Positions 1 through 10,664 of a stretch of 64,000 nucleotides of DNA are shown in pieces. Location: the NCBI RefSeq assembly GCF_963169125.1, contig NC_084797.1, forward strand, positions 95,327,868-95,391,867, read 5' to 3'. The translations under genes and the position numbers were made by a program. The stretch is from Humulus lupulus (Eukaryota; Streptophyta; Magnoliopsida; Rosales; Cannabaceae). The first letter of the stretch is position 1, and each line of letters starts with the position of its first letter. Under the pieces are notes generated by a model. The model made no database searches and was not told where the DNA came from. It saw only the letters and a program-made list of their open reading frames with translations.

Positions 1-373
1 CTACCTCTTTTATTGTTTGAATCTTATAATTGATCCCTATGTGTCAGAGCAACTTAACATTTTGATTTTGGGATTGGGGTCGTGAGTTATTCTCACTGCT
101 GTCTGGTGTTGTTTTCTGGTTTGCTGGTGTAGTTTTCCTTTTAACAGGGGTATGCATTGTTGTAGGCATTGTGAACACCAATATAGAAAATTATTGAGGT
201 GGGGTGTTCTTAATGTTTGTTTTCCAATTGAACAGTTCAATCTTCATGTGTTTAATTTTGTTTGAGTTATGTGATTGTTGAAAAAAAAAGTTTTGAGTTA
301 TGTGTTGCATATTGAGAGTGCTTTTCTAGTAAAATGAACTGTACTGAACTTAGAGACAAAACATTTTGTATAG
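1..373. other. Non-coding, presumed upstream intron
   Basis: AT-rich sequence with no recognisable coding segment. It ends in a splice acceptor (TATAG at 369-373) directly before the MRS2-like exon, so it is best read as the intron preceding that exon. Earlier exons of the fragment, if any, lie outside the window. Confidence 0.5.
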
Positions 374-877
374 GTGCTGCTTAGAGATCCATTCTATGAC
401 AATGTAATCCCCATTGTAGAGGAACTTCAAAGATGTTTACCTTTAACAAGCGCCAGTCCTAAAGGCCATGGTGAAGAAGAAGAGAAAGCCTCAGGGGTAC
501 GAGATGAAACTAAAACCAGCGAAGAAAATGGTATGCCAATCCATAATGAAATTATGGTTTTATGCTTAGTTTCCTTGTCTAGTACTTGTGCTTACATTGA
601 ACCTTGAATGTGGCATTGCCAGAACAAGTGTTAGAATACTTATATAGTGCTTTCTTTTTATATTAAGCTATTTGTGCTTTCTTGTTATCATTTTAGATTA
701 TCGCTTGAGCTTAATATTTCTGATGGTTTTGGATACCTTGAGTCATGCAATGCAGAGTTTCCATTTGAATTGTGGGCCTTATAAGTTGCAATAGAAGCTA
801 TTTGTAGTTGTCTTGATGCTTGCACAAGAGAATTGGAAGCTGAAGCTTATCCAACTTTAGATGAGCTGACCTACGAG
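374..877 (+). pseudogene. MRS2-like: MRS2/MGT (CorA-type) magnesium transporter gene fragment, two exons
   Basis: Two exons of a plant MRS2/MGT magnesium transporter. Exon 1 (374-530) reads VLLRDP, then NVIPIVEELQRCLP, then an acidic linker EEEEKAS; this matches the soluble N-terminal domain of the family, where an intron normally precedes VLLRDP. The donor GT is at 531. Exon 2 (756-877) reads EFPFELWAL, a stop, then VAIEAICSCLDACTRELEAE and YPTLDELTYE; the donor GT is at 878. The splice phases agree (one base left over from exon 1 plus AG gives Glu). A TAA at 782-784 replaces the Glu expected after WAL, so the frame is broken. The downstream coiled coil, the two membrane segments and the GMN selectivity motif are not found. 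Introns are kept, so this is a DNA-level copy rather than a processed one. It probably lies inside a CACTA element ending at 5097. Confidence 0.88.
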
Positions 878-1998
878 GTAACAGAAAGTAGTTCTTTTGC
901 CCAAAACATAAGAAGTTAAATATAAGTGACCATAATTTATGTGCCATTCTGAAAGGTTTTTAGCCTAAGCTCTTTCTGTCCTATTAGTGTATTCCATTGC
1001 CAGAGCCAAACCGATTGTTTTCTTAAGTTATGAACAATAGAGTTGTCTAAGATGATAGTGGGAGTTGTAAAAAATTGTAATGCATGATTATGATTTCATA
1101 GCATGATTATAATATAAACTGCAAAGATGCTCTGTTTGTTAAAATAGATTTGAATGATTAATCTTAAAGAAATTTTATTTACTTAATTGGTTGACCATTA
1201 GACTTGTTCAACACAACTGTAGGCCATCTTTTTCATGATTTTTGTTGAAGTGTCTAATTTGATATATGGTTTGAGCAATTCTTATAAAAATAAGCATAAA
1301 CATATCTGGAGACAAATCAAACATTACAAGAAGCACAACATCAGTATTTTTAGGTCATGTTTGGAATGTGAAATTGGATTGGATTAAAAAATATAAGGTA
1401 AAAAACATAAAAGAATGAATAAAATAATCATTTCTGAATGATAAATTAGAAGGAAACAAGTTGGGTATAAAGTTGTACTTTTTTTCTTATCATTGAAATA
1501 TATGAAGACGGGGATTAGATAGATTGAAATGATCTCAAGATCTTACTTTGTGCATTTGATTTCTTGTTCTTTTCTATTATTGGGTATATATTAATGTATT
1601 CATTATTGATGAGATTTAAGTGTTGATCATATGTAATTATTCCATTCAACTGATACAATGTAAACCATGTGCTTGTGAAAATACCTCAAAGAACCATGTG
1701 TGTGTTGCTGCTTCAACTTTTTGAAATTATTAAAAACATGTATAATGTACGCTATGTGAGATGTTTAGATTTAGTTCTTTGTCTGTACCAACTTATCTGT
1801 TTTAATTTATAACTAGAGAATATTATTATATTCCATATTAAGCTTTTTCTTGATCTCACTTTTATTTATTCTTATAATTTGAACTTGTGTAATGGCATAC
1901 AAGCTACTGGTTTAATGGCATAGAATATGTATTTTGCTATTGTGTCAAATGTAGGATTTGTAGGAAATTTCTGAGGTAATCAAACTATACCTACATAA
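878..1998. other. AT-rich non-coding stretch
   Basis: I see no coding similarity, terminal repeat or RNA gene. The next MRS2 exon (helical region after DELT) was looked for and not found, so the fragment stops at the 877 splice donor. Confidence 0.5.
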
Positions 1999-3055
1999 GC
2001 CTTCTTTCTTCCAGCCACTACTTAAGTGGCAGAACTTTATCATTTTCGTCCTTCCACTCATTGGCCACCACAGTTGCTATGCAGTTTGCTGAAACTTTTG
2101 CTCTTGCAAGTTCTCGCTCTAGAGTCCTCTTTTCCTCCTGAATTTTTTACTCAAATGAGGTTAGCATACCATAATTGTCAAAAAGACAACAAGTAAATTT
2201 ATCTAGACTCACATTCAATTCTTCTATCTGTCATTTGTAATCGTGAATAACATTGACTGCAACTCCTCCAGCTAGAACAACCTCCTCAAGTTGTTGAATG
2301 GTTTGGCTAAGCTTTTCCACCTCCTGAACCTTTTGGCGGTTTGTTTTCTCAAGGATTCTATTTTCTTCCTACACATGTTACACATGTCAGTTACCTTGAC
2401 AATTCAGCCTCACCATATGTATATGCCGAACCAACAAAATAGAATCTAGTGTGATGTTATAAATACCTGGCAGATCTCAATCTGTCTCCTCAACTCAATG
2501 TTCTGGTTTTGAACCTCTTCAACTATTAAAGCTCTTTCTAAAGCACTTTGCGAAACCCTTTCTGCTTCAAGCAGAGTTGATTCTTTTGACTTGGTGTGGC
2601 GTTCCAAAGCCTTCTTATCTTCTTGGAGGGCTACAATCTGATGATATTAACAAGAAAACAATTGAAAAAAAGTAAGGGCTTGAATTCTGGCCATGACCTG
2701 TCAAAATGCAAACGCCTCCATTAGATCTTATTTGAAGTACACTCATAATGTTTGAAAATATCTCATGAAAGACCATAACTCACCTTGTGCTCAAGAAGAT
2801 TTTCAGTGACAGACTTTTTCATCCTTTTTTTCAACCTCGTTCTTGAGCTGGAAAGGAAATAATAACACAAAAAAACTTACTTCAGACACAATTTAAGTGT
2901 TATAATACTGAATTTATTGTATGTAAAACTCAAGTGAATATAGTAGGCTGGCAGAAATTTCTTCGGTACCTCGTCTACTGCCTTATCTTTAAGAGTTTCA
3001 GTTGCTCTCAGTGACTTGATTTCACTGTGAGCAACCCCCAACTCCCTTTCCTTTT
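1999..3055 (-). pseudogene. MAP70: MAP70 microtubule-associated protein gene fragment, five exons
   Basis: Central coiled-coil part of a plant MAP70 (70-kDa microtubule-associated protein) in five exons with GT/AG borders, in gene order: 3055-2970 (EKEREL, EIKSLRATETLKDKAVDE), 2847-2784 (LKNEVEKKD, then SVTENLLEHK), 2637-2467 (ALERHTKSKE, EAERVSQSALERAL, ELRRQIEICQ), 2368-2213 (EENRILEKTNRQKVQEVEKL, QQLEEVVLAGG) and 2137 to about 1999 (LERELARAKVSAN, ATVVANEWKDENDKVLPLK, WLEERR). Defects: a frameshift in the second exon after EKKD, an in-frame TGA (2231-2233) after VIHDYK, and a TAG (2018-2020) in place of the Gln expected before WLEERR. The exon that should lie between LLEHK and ALERHTKSKE is missing, as are the N- and C-terminal parts. 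It runs opposite to the MRS2 fragment, which fits independent capture of two genes by one transposon. Confidence 0.88.
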
Positions 3056-4589
3056 CTGCAAAATGATGGAAAAAAAATAGTATCACTATAAATTCCTCTC
3101 GGTTTACTTACAGGATTGTATGAACTCATTATTAACTTCTTAAAACAGTAAAATACAAATATACTGATAATACATATTGATATACATTCACTGTATTCTC
3201 TTAATGGCAGCAACTTGTTTGACAAGTTTGATTTTATTTGCACTGTATTCTCTTTTCTTATTTATAGCTTTGGTAAGTTATAGTTTATATGATAGTTATG
3301 GGATTGGCTTTGCATTCACTTGTTATATTATTCATTTATTTTAGTTTTCATCTTGCAGTTGTTCCCAAGCTTTGTTTGAATCTTCATTTTGTTTTCTATT
3401 ATGCTTATTTATATTTGGATTTCTGAATTCTATTTTGTTCATGTTGATTATAATGAATAATGATTTGGATTCACACAACCGTAGTTGCTGATATATTAAT
3501 TAAGATGTGGATTCATATATAGAAATTTGCATATATTTTAGAATGGATATGATCTTATTCTTAATAGTGCCTACCCTAAAGTGAGAAGCTTTTTCACTAA
3601 CCACTATTAAAAACTAACACATCAGTGTAGATAAAATCAGATTATCACCCCCACTTAGTTAGCATGATAATGTTTTCCTGAATTTTAGATCCTTCTCTGG
3701 CAAGCAACATGCATTGGGTGTGAAACTGGAAGTACAAACTGGAATTTGAACACTAAACTCTAAATGTGAACTAGTTGTAGTTTTAATAGATCTTTATGCT
3801 ACTTAAATTCTTCCATGTATAGTTTTGAGATATTGTTGCTCATGTTGGTCTAATATATATGCTCATGCTTGCTGATTTTTGTTGAATTTGATGTTTGTGG
3901 TTATTTTTTATTTAAGATATATATTGGTTTCTTTAACTTTTATTGTGGTTGAATGCATTTTTAATTGAAATCAGAAGTAATTAACTAGCTATTGATTCTC
4001 ATGGTCTTCTAAAGTAGCATCTTTCTGATTATAATGTATTGTATATATATATATTTATATGTTTGGTTGGTGTATCATTTGCATTTTCATTTTATAATCA
4101 TAAAGTTTTTTAGCTAACTTTTCTAATGAGTATTTTACCAAGCATAAATCTTCAATCTTTCATGCCTATGTGTTGTAGTTAGTGTAATTGCATGGCCAAT
4201 TTATAAAGTCGTAATGAGTTTATTAACTTTCTTTCTTTTTGTACTATTTTAGTTTACTATTAACTCTAAGTTTAAGCATTAATTATTTAAACTCTTGTGT
4301 AGCTAAACAAATCAACTTCACAACAAAGACAAGTGCACAATGGAATGGATGATGAATTGGAGGGTGGAGCAAGCTTCATGGTTTACTTTTTGTGTATCTT
4401 GTTATGTTTCTGATTTTTACTTTTGAAGCACAAGATGTGCAAGACTATAGAATTTTATTATGTATGCTTTCAAATTCAAGTTAGAACTAAGAACTTTTGA
4501 AGTGGACATTGTCATGGTTTGAAGTAGTTTGTCTTCAAATGTAAAAATACTCATGGTTTATCACATATATTGAATATTTTAAATTTTTT
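3056..4589. other. AT-rich non-coding stretch
   Basis: No recognisable coding exon or RNA gene. Earlier MAP70 exons (N-terminal side) were looked for up to about 4300 and not seen. The sequence grades into the subterminal repeats of the CACTA end that follows. Confidence 0.45.
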
Positions 4590-5097
4590 GATCTATTTAA
4601 TATTACACTAGTGATCAATTGTGATTTTTTTAATCAAAATACAATAATAAAAACTTTTTATAACAATTAAAAATGCATATTACAAAATAACAAAATGTTA
4701 TTACTGGGAGAATTTACAATAATTATGGTTGTTTTGTATAGTATATTATAATTGGGACAAAAAGTTATGATTTATATAATATAATGAGCTAAAAACGTTA
4801 TAAAATGATCAAATATAACAATTTTCATAACAGTTGGAAAGTGTTATGCATAAAGTATAAGATTAAACTCCAAATTTATAATCAAATACTCTAACTAAAT
4901 GTTATTATTTGAATATTATAGCAACTAAAAATGTGTTATTGAATAGTTTAAGATAATATCGAACATAACATTCGAATACTGTTATAGAAAAGACAAGACT
5001 TTTAATAGCAGGGGCCATGTTAGCGTTTTCAGAAGCGTTATCAATACTCTCGGTTAGCAGTTTTTAAGTGTTATGAATACTGTTTTTTCTTGTAGTG
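4590..5097. mobile_element. CACTA transposon right terminus with subterminal repeats
   Basis: The segment ends in TTTTTTCTTGTAGTG (5083-5097), which read on the minus strand is CACTACAAGAAAAAA, the CACTA-superfamily terminal inverted repeat. The preceding 500 bp are dense in ATAAC/GTTAT motifs in both orientations, for example CATAACAG and AGTGTTATG at about 4829-4851, typical of CACTA subterminal regions. The first bases outside are AAT, the likely 3-bp target duplication. The terminus is close in sequence to the one at 61193, so both belong to one CACTA group. Confidence 0.75.
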
Positions 5098-5599
5098 AAT
5101 AATAGACAATTGTATTTATTTATTCATTGAAATAATAAATGTCTTTTACATGCTTTTAGGACATACCCCTAATAGATGGTCCTTGTGAAACCTTGCGAAC
5201 ACCTATTTTCAAGGTTCTTTTTCCCTTGGTAAGGCGACTTAGTCGATCTAAACTTAGGGATCTCTTTGAGCTCCCCTTTCTTCTTCTACGACGCAGTCCC
5301 TTTGCAGGATGGGCTTGTTCGTGAAAATGTCACTTTTGAGGGACCTTTTGACTTTTTTGGATTCTATAAGGGTAGCTAGTCCTTATAGATTCAAATGTTG
5401 TCTCATAAGGTTCACCGCTCTCACATATATGTATTATAAGTACTTATATATATATGCCACAAGCCTAGACACCTGCTTCGCACTTGGCCAAGCACCTATT
5501 GGGGCTCGTGAGGCTGGGCACCTATTTTGCACATGGCTAGGTGCCTATTGAGGCTAGGCACCTTATTTCGATCTTTATGGGGGCCGATTACAATGATTT
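5098..5599. other. No gene recognised; short GGCACCTATT repeats
   Basis: No protein similarity seen. Between about 5470 and 5570 a motif close to GGGCACCTATT recurs three to four times in varied form. The stretch may be the 3' part of the minus-strand Tat-like element that follows, but no 3' LTR could be delimited. Confidence 0.35.
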
Positions 5600-7090
5600 G
5601 ATGAATCTTACTAACTTCTTCTTTGAAGCCTTTTTGTAGTCCTCTTCCAATTTTCATCTTGATCAGCGACTCCTCTATCATCACGTTCTCTTCTACACAG
5701 AATCTTCAGATGTGTTGGTAGAAGGGTGATTTGAGGAAGGTTTGCTTCCCTCAATATACAAGTTCTTATGGCCCTCTTCCACACGTATATACTTCTGTGC
5801 TCTTTCGAAGAAGTCATCTAAGTTTGTAACCTCTCTTTTGAGCATGCTACCCCATAACTTGCTTCCTGGACAAACTCGAGCTGTAATAGCCATCTTGAGC
5901 TCTGCTTTAGTTGAACATCCCAACTTCGCTGCTTCCATATTCAACCTATGGATATAGCTCTTCAGACTTTCATTCTTGCCTTGTTTTATGTTAGTGAGGC
6001 TGGTAATTGGCATAACATAATCACATACTGCATGGTGTTGCTAAAGAAACTCGCCGAAGAATTGCCGCCACAACTTGATTGTTTCTGGCCTTAACCTCTT
6101 GAACCACTTGTACGCAACTCATTTAGGTGTAATGACAAAGCAATGGCACTTTGCTCTCTTGTTGACTCCCCTTAACCTGATCAACCTATTGAGGGAGTCT
6201 AAGTGACACTTTGGATCTGTAACACCCTCGTACGGAGTCATGCGAGGCTCTTTGAAGCAGGTGGAGAGTTGCTTAACTTGGATCTCCCTTGTGAAGGGAG
6301 AATCATGGTCAAATTCCTTGTCATCTCTGTGCCCCCTAAGTGCAATGATAATCTTGCCTCAAGGGCCTTGCATTTCGATGTCGAGTTCCCTCCTCTTGTT
6401 GCTTAAGGAGTCTTGCGGGTTCTCAGACCGATCCCTTGCTTTGGTTGTGTCCCTCGGAGGAGCTGCGAGGGATGTGGTTTTTACCTCGAACCCTTTCGAG
6501 TTAAATTTATCCCTTAAATCAGGTGAGGCTCTTGTGGGGTTAGTCTTAGGTTCGCACTTCCCGTAGGTGGGGTTCGCGCTAGGCTTTGCCACCAGTCTAC
6601 AATCTTCCTTGCGTTCTGGGCGAGGGGTACTACAAGTGGAGAACTGCATTTTTTCACCGTCCATGGGTATGGTGGTTTCTCCTTGTGCATGATATTTTCT
6701 CCTATGCTGAGGGAGGGCCATGCTTGATGTTCTTTGTGGTAGGTCATTCAACACCTCCTGCATGTTCTCTATTGTGGCTTCCAGCCTTTGATATTTTATG
6801 CGCAACTCGCATATCTCACACTCTAGTAAAAGCGATCTCTGGAGCTAGGACTCACGGAGTGCATCTGTAAACTTTTGTCGGGCTTGTACAAAGAGGGGCA
6901 TGGATCCTGGTGGGTGGACCATGGTGCAATTGGTGGTAGAGGAGGAGGGTGCGTACTCAGGCCACCCACATGTGTTGTAGATGGTTCACGATGACCTCCC
7001 CTAGGTTGGACTACTGGGAGTGATGCCTCCTTCTCCTCTCCAGGGGTCGAATGTTCTGCTGGCATGTCTCCATTCTCAAGTGGTGGAGGG
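5600..7090 (-). pseudogene. Ty3 (Tat-like) retrotransposon gag, decayed
   Basis: Capsid-type gag of a Ty3 retrotransposon read on the minus strand from about 7090 to 5600. The best part (6013-5693) has SLKSYIHRLNMEAAKL, MAITARVCPGSKLW and FFERAQKYIRVEE, the usual retrotransposon-gag helices in which a short flexible linker precedes the FxxRAxxYI motif. Upstream (6805-6359) is a low-complexity N-terminal half with several frame changes. Numerous stops and shifts break the frame. No protease, RT or integrase follows, so this copy is either truncated or a gag-only non-autonomous derivative. It lies just downstream of a tRNA-like primer site and an LTR with a TATA box, both on the minus strand. 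Confidence 0.72.
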
Positions 7091-7230
7091 TCACTTCTGG
7101 AGGCTTTCAGTTGGCCTCTGTCAAGGTGGATCTCAGCATCATGTGATCCCCGTAGGTGTTTTGAACGCCTTGGCAGTTTTTTCTTATCAAAATTGATGGA
7201 AGAGCAACGGTTTGATAGTCCTCCTTCCCA

Positions 7231-7242
7231 TAGACGGCGCCA
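7231..7242 (-). other. Primer-binding site of the minus-strand Tat-like element
   Basis: Minus-strand TGGCGCCGTCTA, the primer-site type usual in Tat-lineage Ty3 elements, three bases downstream of the LTR end. It fixes the element's orientation (minus) and the LTR/internal border at 7246. Confidence 0.8.
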
Positions 7243-7440
7243 AACTGTTGACGGTGAGAACTCGTCAACGATGTTAGGTCAGAAAACACAAACTTTAGAA
7301 AGATAATAACTAAATGAGAATTTAGAATAGACTTGAGGAAGGATAAATGCAGATCAACAATGGAGTAAAAACATGGATATTATTTAATAACCTATGTATA
7401 CAATGAATTTTCCAACCCCCTTCAATGATGAAGTGAGGCT

Positions 7441-7450
7441 CTATTTATAG
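7441..7450 (-). promoter_or_regulatory. TATA box in Tat-like LTR
   Basis: CTATAAATAG on the minus strand, in the LTR and pointing towards the gag. Core-promoter match by sequence only. Confidence 0.6.
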
Positions 7451-8001
7451 TGGGCTCTAATGGCTCCTGATACATTGCGGTCCCAGGGGACAAAATTATA
7501 CATAAGTACATTGTCAGGGCAATGGCACCGGACGTAGAGGTACATGAGGTTATGGTGTCGACTATGATATATGGTCAGAAGCGTGCAGGTTATGCTTCCA
7601 TGTCTCGTACTAATTCATACCACCACTACTTGTGGGATACGGATGTCAGAGTGACGCCTCTATTTTCCTCAGGGTCGTACATCTTGAGGCAAGGTGCCTT
7701 TCGCGGGTCTTCATTCTTGCAAGATGTGGGGTCTCGCATGGACCTTTGAACGTAAGGTGTGGCGTCTCGCATAGCGAGGCTTATGGGCCTATGCCGTGCC
7801 CTTCCTTTGGTTATGGACGCTTGGCAAATGACATATTGCCCTATGCATGAGTGACGTCACGACGCATAGGCAGGATGGGCGAGATGGGTAAGGCAGTTGT
7901 GCAAGGCGCCTCTCGAGTGGTTGATGCACGATGGCATCGCGAGGCACCTATAGAACGCGAGGTGCGGTCGTGTGGCCGAGTGGGGTGTGAGGTGGCACTG
8001 C

Positions 8002-8360
8002 GCGACCGAGGTGGTGTCCGCAAGACCCATGCGCGAGACATAGGGTGCGGTCGAGGTGGTGTTCGCAGGACCCATGCGCGAGACACAAGGCGTGGCCAAG
8101 GTGGTATCCGCGAGACCCATGTGCGAGATGCAGTGCGGGACTAAGGTGGTGCTGTGAGACCCTTGCGCAAGGCGCAGGGCACGGCCGAGGTGGTGTCTGC
8201 AAGACCCATGCGCGAGATGCAGGGCGCAACCGAGGTGGTGTCCGCGAGACCCATGCATGAGACGCAGGGTGGTGTCTGCAAGACCCATGCGTAAGACGTA
8301 GGGCGCGACTGATGTGGTGTCCGCGAGACCCATTCTCGAGACACAGGGTGCGACCGAGGT
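8002..8360. repeat. 45-bp minisatellite, about eight copies, within an LTR
   Basis: Head-to-tail copies of a GC-rich unit with core GAGGTGGTGTCCGCGAGACC then CATGCGCGAGAC. Most copies are 45 bp, a few are 44, and one is shortened to about 35. Because 45 is a multiple of 3 and the unit lacks stops in several frames, long open frames appear on both strands (for example 8426-7857); these are periodicity artefacts, not genes. No conserved spacers exist, so it is not a CRISPR. Confidence 0.9.
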
Positions 8361-8404
8361 GGCCTCGCTGAGGTGCAAGGCGAGGTGCAATGCAAATGGG
8401 TACT

Positions 8405-8620
8405 GCGCAAGATGGAGGCATCTCATGAGGCTGGGGCCTTGACTTCGCGCCGACGCGACGTTGCTGGGTGCTACGCGAGATGGAGGCGTCTGGCAAGGTT
8501 GTGGCCTTGACTCTGCACAGGCGCGACGCAGCTCAGTGCAGCGCGAGATGGAGGCATCTCACGAGGGGCATGGCTAGGGGTCATGCAAGCAAGACAGAGG
8601 CATCTTGTGAGGGGATGCGA
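8405..8620. repeat. Second tandem array, units of about 68-70 bp
   Basis: Units begin with GCGAGATGGAGGCATCTC at about 8405, 8475 and 8543, with a shortened fourth at 8588. The array directly follows the 45-bp array, shares its GCGAGAC vocabulary, and is part of the same LTR. Confidence 0.75.
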
Positions 8621-8759
8621 CTTGGAGGCATGGAATGACCTCATGAGGCCTAGGGCCATGCAAATGTGTGATCTTTTTTGCCTCTTTCGCGTACTTGACG
8701 CCTTTGGTGCCCCTTAGCCATTAACTTCACTAAGGGGCCGGACCTTTCTTCCTTGGTGG

Positions 8760-9459
8760 ATTATTTTGCTTCCACAAGAGGATAGGGCAATGAGCCCAGG
8801 GTGACTTATTAGTCTCATATCCTAGGGCTGCGCCCATAGTGTGATTTATTAATCAAGTAATTTAGGCAACGGGCCCTGGTATGATTCATTAATCATTTAT
8901 TTAGGGTAGTGGGCCCCATTTGACGTTGTAGTCATTTATATATATGGTACACATGCATGAGTAGGGTTATTACTACTAGTCATGCTTATTATGGTTTGGT
9001 AACGTGTTATTCACTGCTTATGAGCATGTTTAAGTTTTCTTGCTGGGCCTTAGCTCACGGGTGCTATGTGTTCCAGGTAAGGGGAAAGGGAAGCTAGACC
9101 AGCCATGATTTGGAGTGCTTTAGTGGTGACGTGTACATATGCGGTCACTTGACCACCACCGCCAAGGTTTCTCAAAGAAACTAGGGCTAAACCCTATTCT
9201 TACCGCTTTGGTCAGCGAGTTGTAACTTTTGGATTGTAATTACCCCTTTTGGAACTATAAACAACTTTGTAAACGTTTATATGGGAGGCCATGTACAACA
9301 TAATATTTTAACGAAATAAATATTCCTTTTGACTGAAATTTTTAACCCTAGACCGTTAATCACATTTAGTTGCACATTTATGGACAAACAACTTGTTTAG
9401 CGAGTTTAACACTATTTAAAATACACAGTGTAACAGTCTTGGCTAACGAGAGTGTTACA
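8760..9459 (+). repeat. Fragment of a Ty3 (Tekay-type) LTR, right part
   Basis: Contains the block CTGGGCCTTAGCTCACGGGT (9044-9063), shared by all LTRs of this family in the window, then the GTACATATG and GACCACCACCG blocks, and ends in GAGAGTGTTACA (9459), the family's right terminus. The left part is missing and replaced by the Tat-like LTR. No internal retrotransposon sequence follows, so this is a truncated solo LTR. Confidence 0.72.
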
Positions 9460-10009
9460 ATATATATGCACATAAATAACTTGATATAAACTATTATTAA
9501 GTTTTAAAAAGAATGTATGAAATAAAAAAGCACAAACATAATAAAAATTCATATAATTGAGATAACATTGTTATTAATATTAATTACAAAACAACGATGT
9601 AGGTAAGAATTTTTTTTAATAGAAAATTAATTTAATTTATAAAAATATTAAATAGTTTTAAAATGCCATGAAAATATTTTTTTTCTCATGTAATGTTTGT
9701 TATTGTAATAAACTAAATGTCCCAATATTTTATGAATGATTCACCATTTATTTTATATTTCTTATGCATTTAAAAAAAATAAACAAAAATTGCATTTAGG
9801 GACCTAAATGATACTATTTGAAAAGGTTGGGAACCTAACTGATACAAAATAAACTTTTGGGACCTAAGTGTTTCAAAGTTTAAAGAATGGGGACCGCAGC
9901 TAAAAATAACCCTTAAATATAATAAGTTTATTTTCACAAAGTGGTGAAAAGTAATTAATGATTTCACATAATGGTAATGTGAAATTTGACTTCTTGGGGT
10001 AAGCATTAA
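9460..10009. other. AT-rich unassigned repeat-like sequence
   Basis: Very AT-rich from 9460 to 9770, then a stretch with GGGACCTAA repeated (9800, 9860) like old interspersed repeats. No coding potential, and no termini could be defined. Confidence 0.35.
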
Positions 10010-10640
10010 AAAATTGTTGTTTTGGGTCGAAAGTGATACAATGAGTTATCTAAACATGCCCAAAATGTTTGCAAACATTTGGAGGTGTTTAAGGTCACTT
10101 TAGGACAGGCCTTAAGGTGATCCATTGCCCCTCTGAAGTGATGCATCACGTGCAGACAACAAGAATCTGTGAAATACAGTGTCGCCTGCTACATCAGTAC
10201 AAATTACATTTTTTTGTCTCCAAAATGTGTTTTAAAAAAGTATAAACCTATTGGTTGGACCCAAAGTTGGTGCTTTATTAGAGTTTTTGGGACCTTGTCA
10301 CTCCTTCAAACTATCTCTCTCTAGCTCTCCAAAATTCTCAATTTTCTCCAAGAAATTCATCAAGGTTGCTTGATTTGAGAATTTCATAGGTTTGTTTTAT
10401 ACCCACTCATTATTCTTGCATAATAAAAATCTTAAGGAACTTTATGTGGTTTGGAAAAAAGGTCCACTTCTTGTGCAAGACTTTTGTGATTTTGTGTTAT
10501 TGTCTTTCATTGTTTTGGGTTATTGTTCTAAGTATTTGTTCAATTCCACTGTTGATTTATACCATTACCGCCAACAATCAAAACCTTTACATTTCCTACT
10601 CTTGTGATCTTTATCATCTTCAACAATAGAAGAATGATCT
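10010..10640 (+). repeat. Likely 5' LTR/leader of the plus-strand copia element
   Basis: Lies directly upstream of the copia gag and contains a block around 10110-10200 (GTGATGCATCACGTG) resembling the GCG-rich block in the minus-strand sibling's LTRs at 14270-14370 and 25540-25660. Ends could not be placed exactly, and no canonical primer site is visible. Confidence 0.4.
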
Positions 10641-10664
10641 ATATCAATAGTGGCTCTCAAACTC

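Larger units (their letters stand above)
1..5097. mobile_element. Candidate Pack-CACTA element, left end outside the window
   Basis: Inferred composite. The right end is a clear CACTA terminus (5097). To its left lie two unrelated, intron-containing, broken host-gene fragments in opposite orientations (MRS2/MGT and MAP70), the arrangement expected of a gene-capturing CACTA and mirrored by the well-bounded element at 56292-61193. No CACTA left terminus was found inside 1-5097, so it must lie before position 1 if the idea is right. The alternative is two ordinary gene relics that happen to lie beside a CACTA end. Confidence 0.45.
7246..8750 (-). repeat. LTR of the minus-strand Tat-like element (outer edge approximate)
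   Basis: The inner border is sharp: TGTTGACGGTGAGA at 7246 on the plus strand is the complement of an LTR end in CCGTCAACA, next to the primer site. A TATA box (CTATAAATAG, minus strand, 7441-7450) lies about 200 bp inside, as expected for U3/R of a 5' LTR. The LTR contains the 45-bp and ~69-bp tandem arrays. The outer edge cannot be fixed; it falls between about 8640 and 8770, where another LTR family begins. Confidence 0.6.

Noticed and set aside
374..3055. MRS2/MGT and MAP70 as functional host genes
   Set aside because: Both have in-frame stops, missing exons and a frameshift, and are cut off well short of full length.
5309..5551. 80-codon plus-strand frame
   Set aside because: No recognisable motif, and it lies in repeat-like sequence next to a decayed retrotransposon; probably chance.
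8002..8360. Regularly spaced repeats as a possible CRISPR array
   Set aside because: Units are contiguous and similar along their whole length, with no unique spacers, and the context is a plant retrotransposon LTR.
7857..8496. Long open frames (182 and 189 codons) on the minus strand and one on the plus strand across the GC-rich region
   Set aside because: They are translations of the 45-bp repeat read in frames without stops; the repeated peptide has no family resemblance and the region is an LTR.
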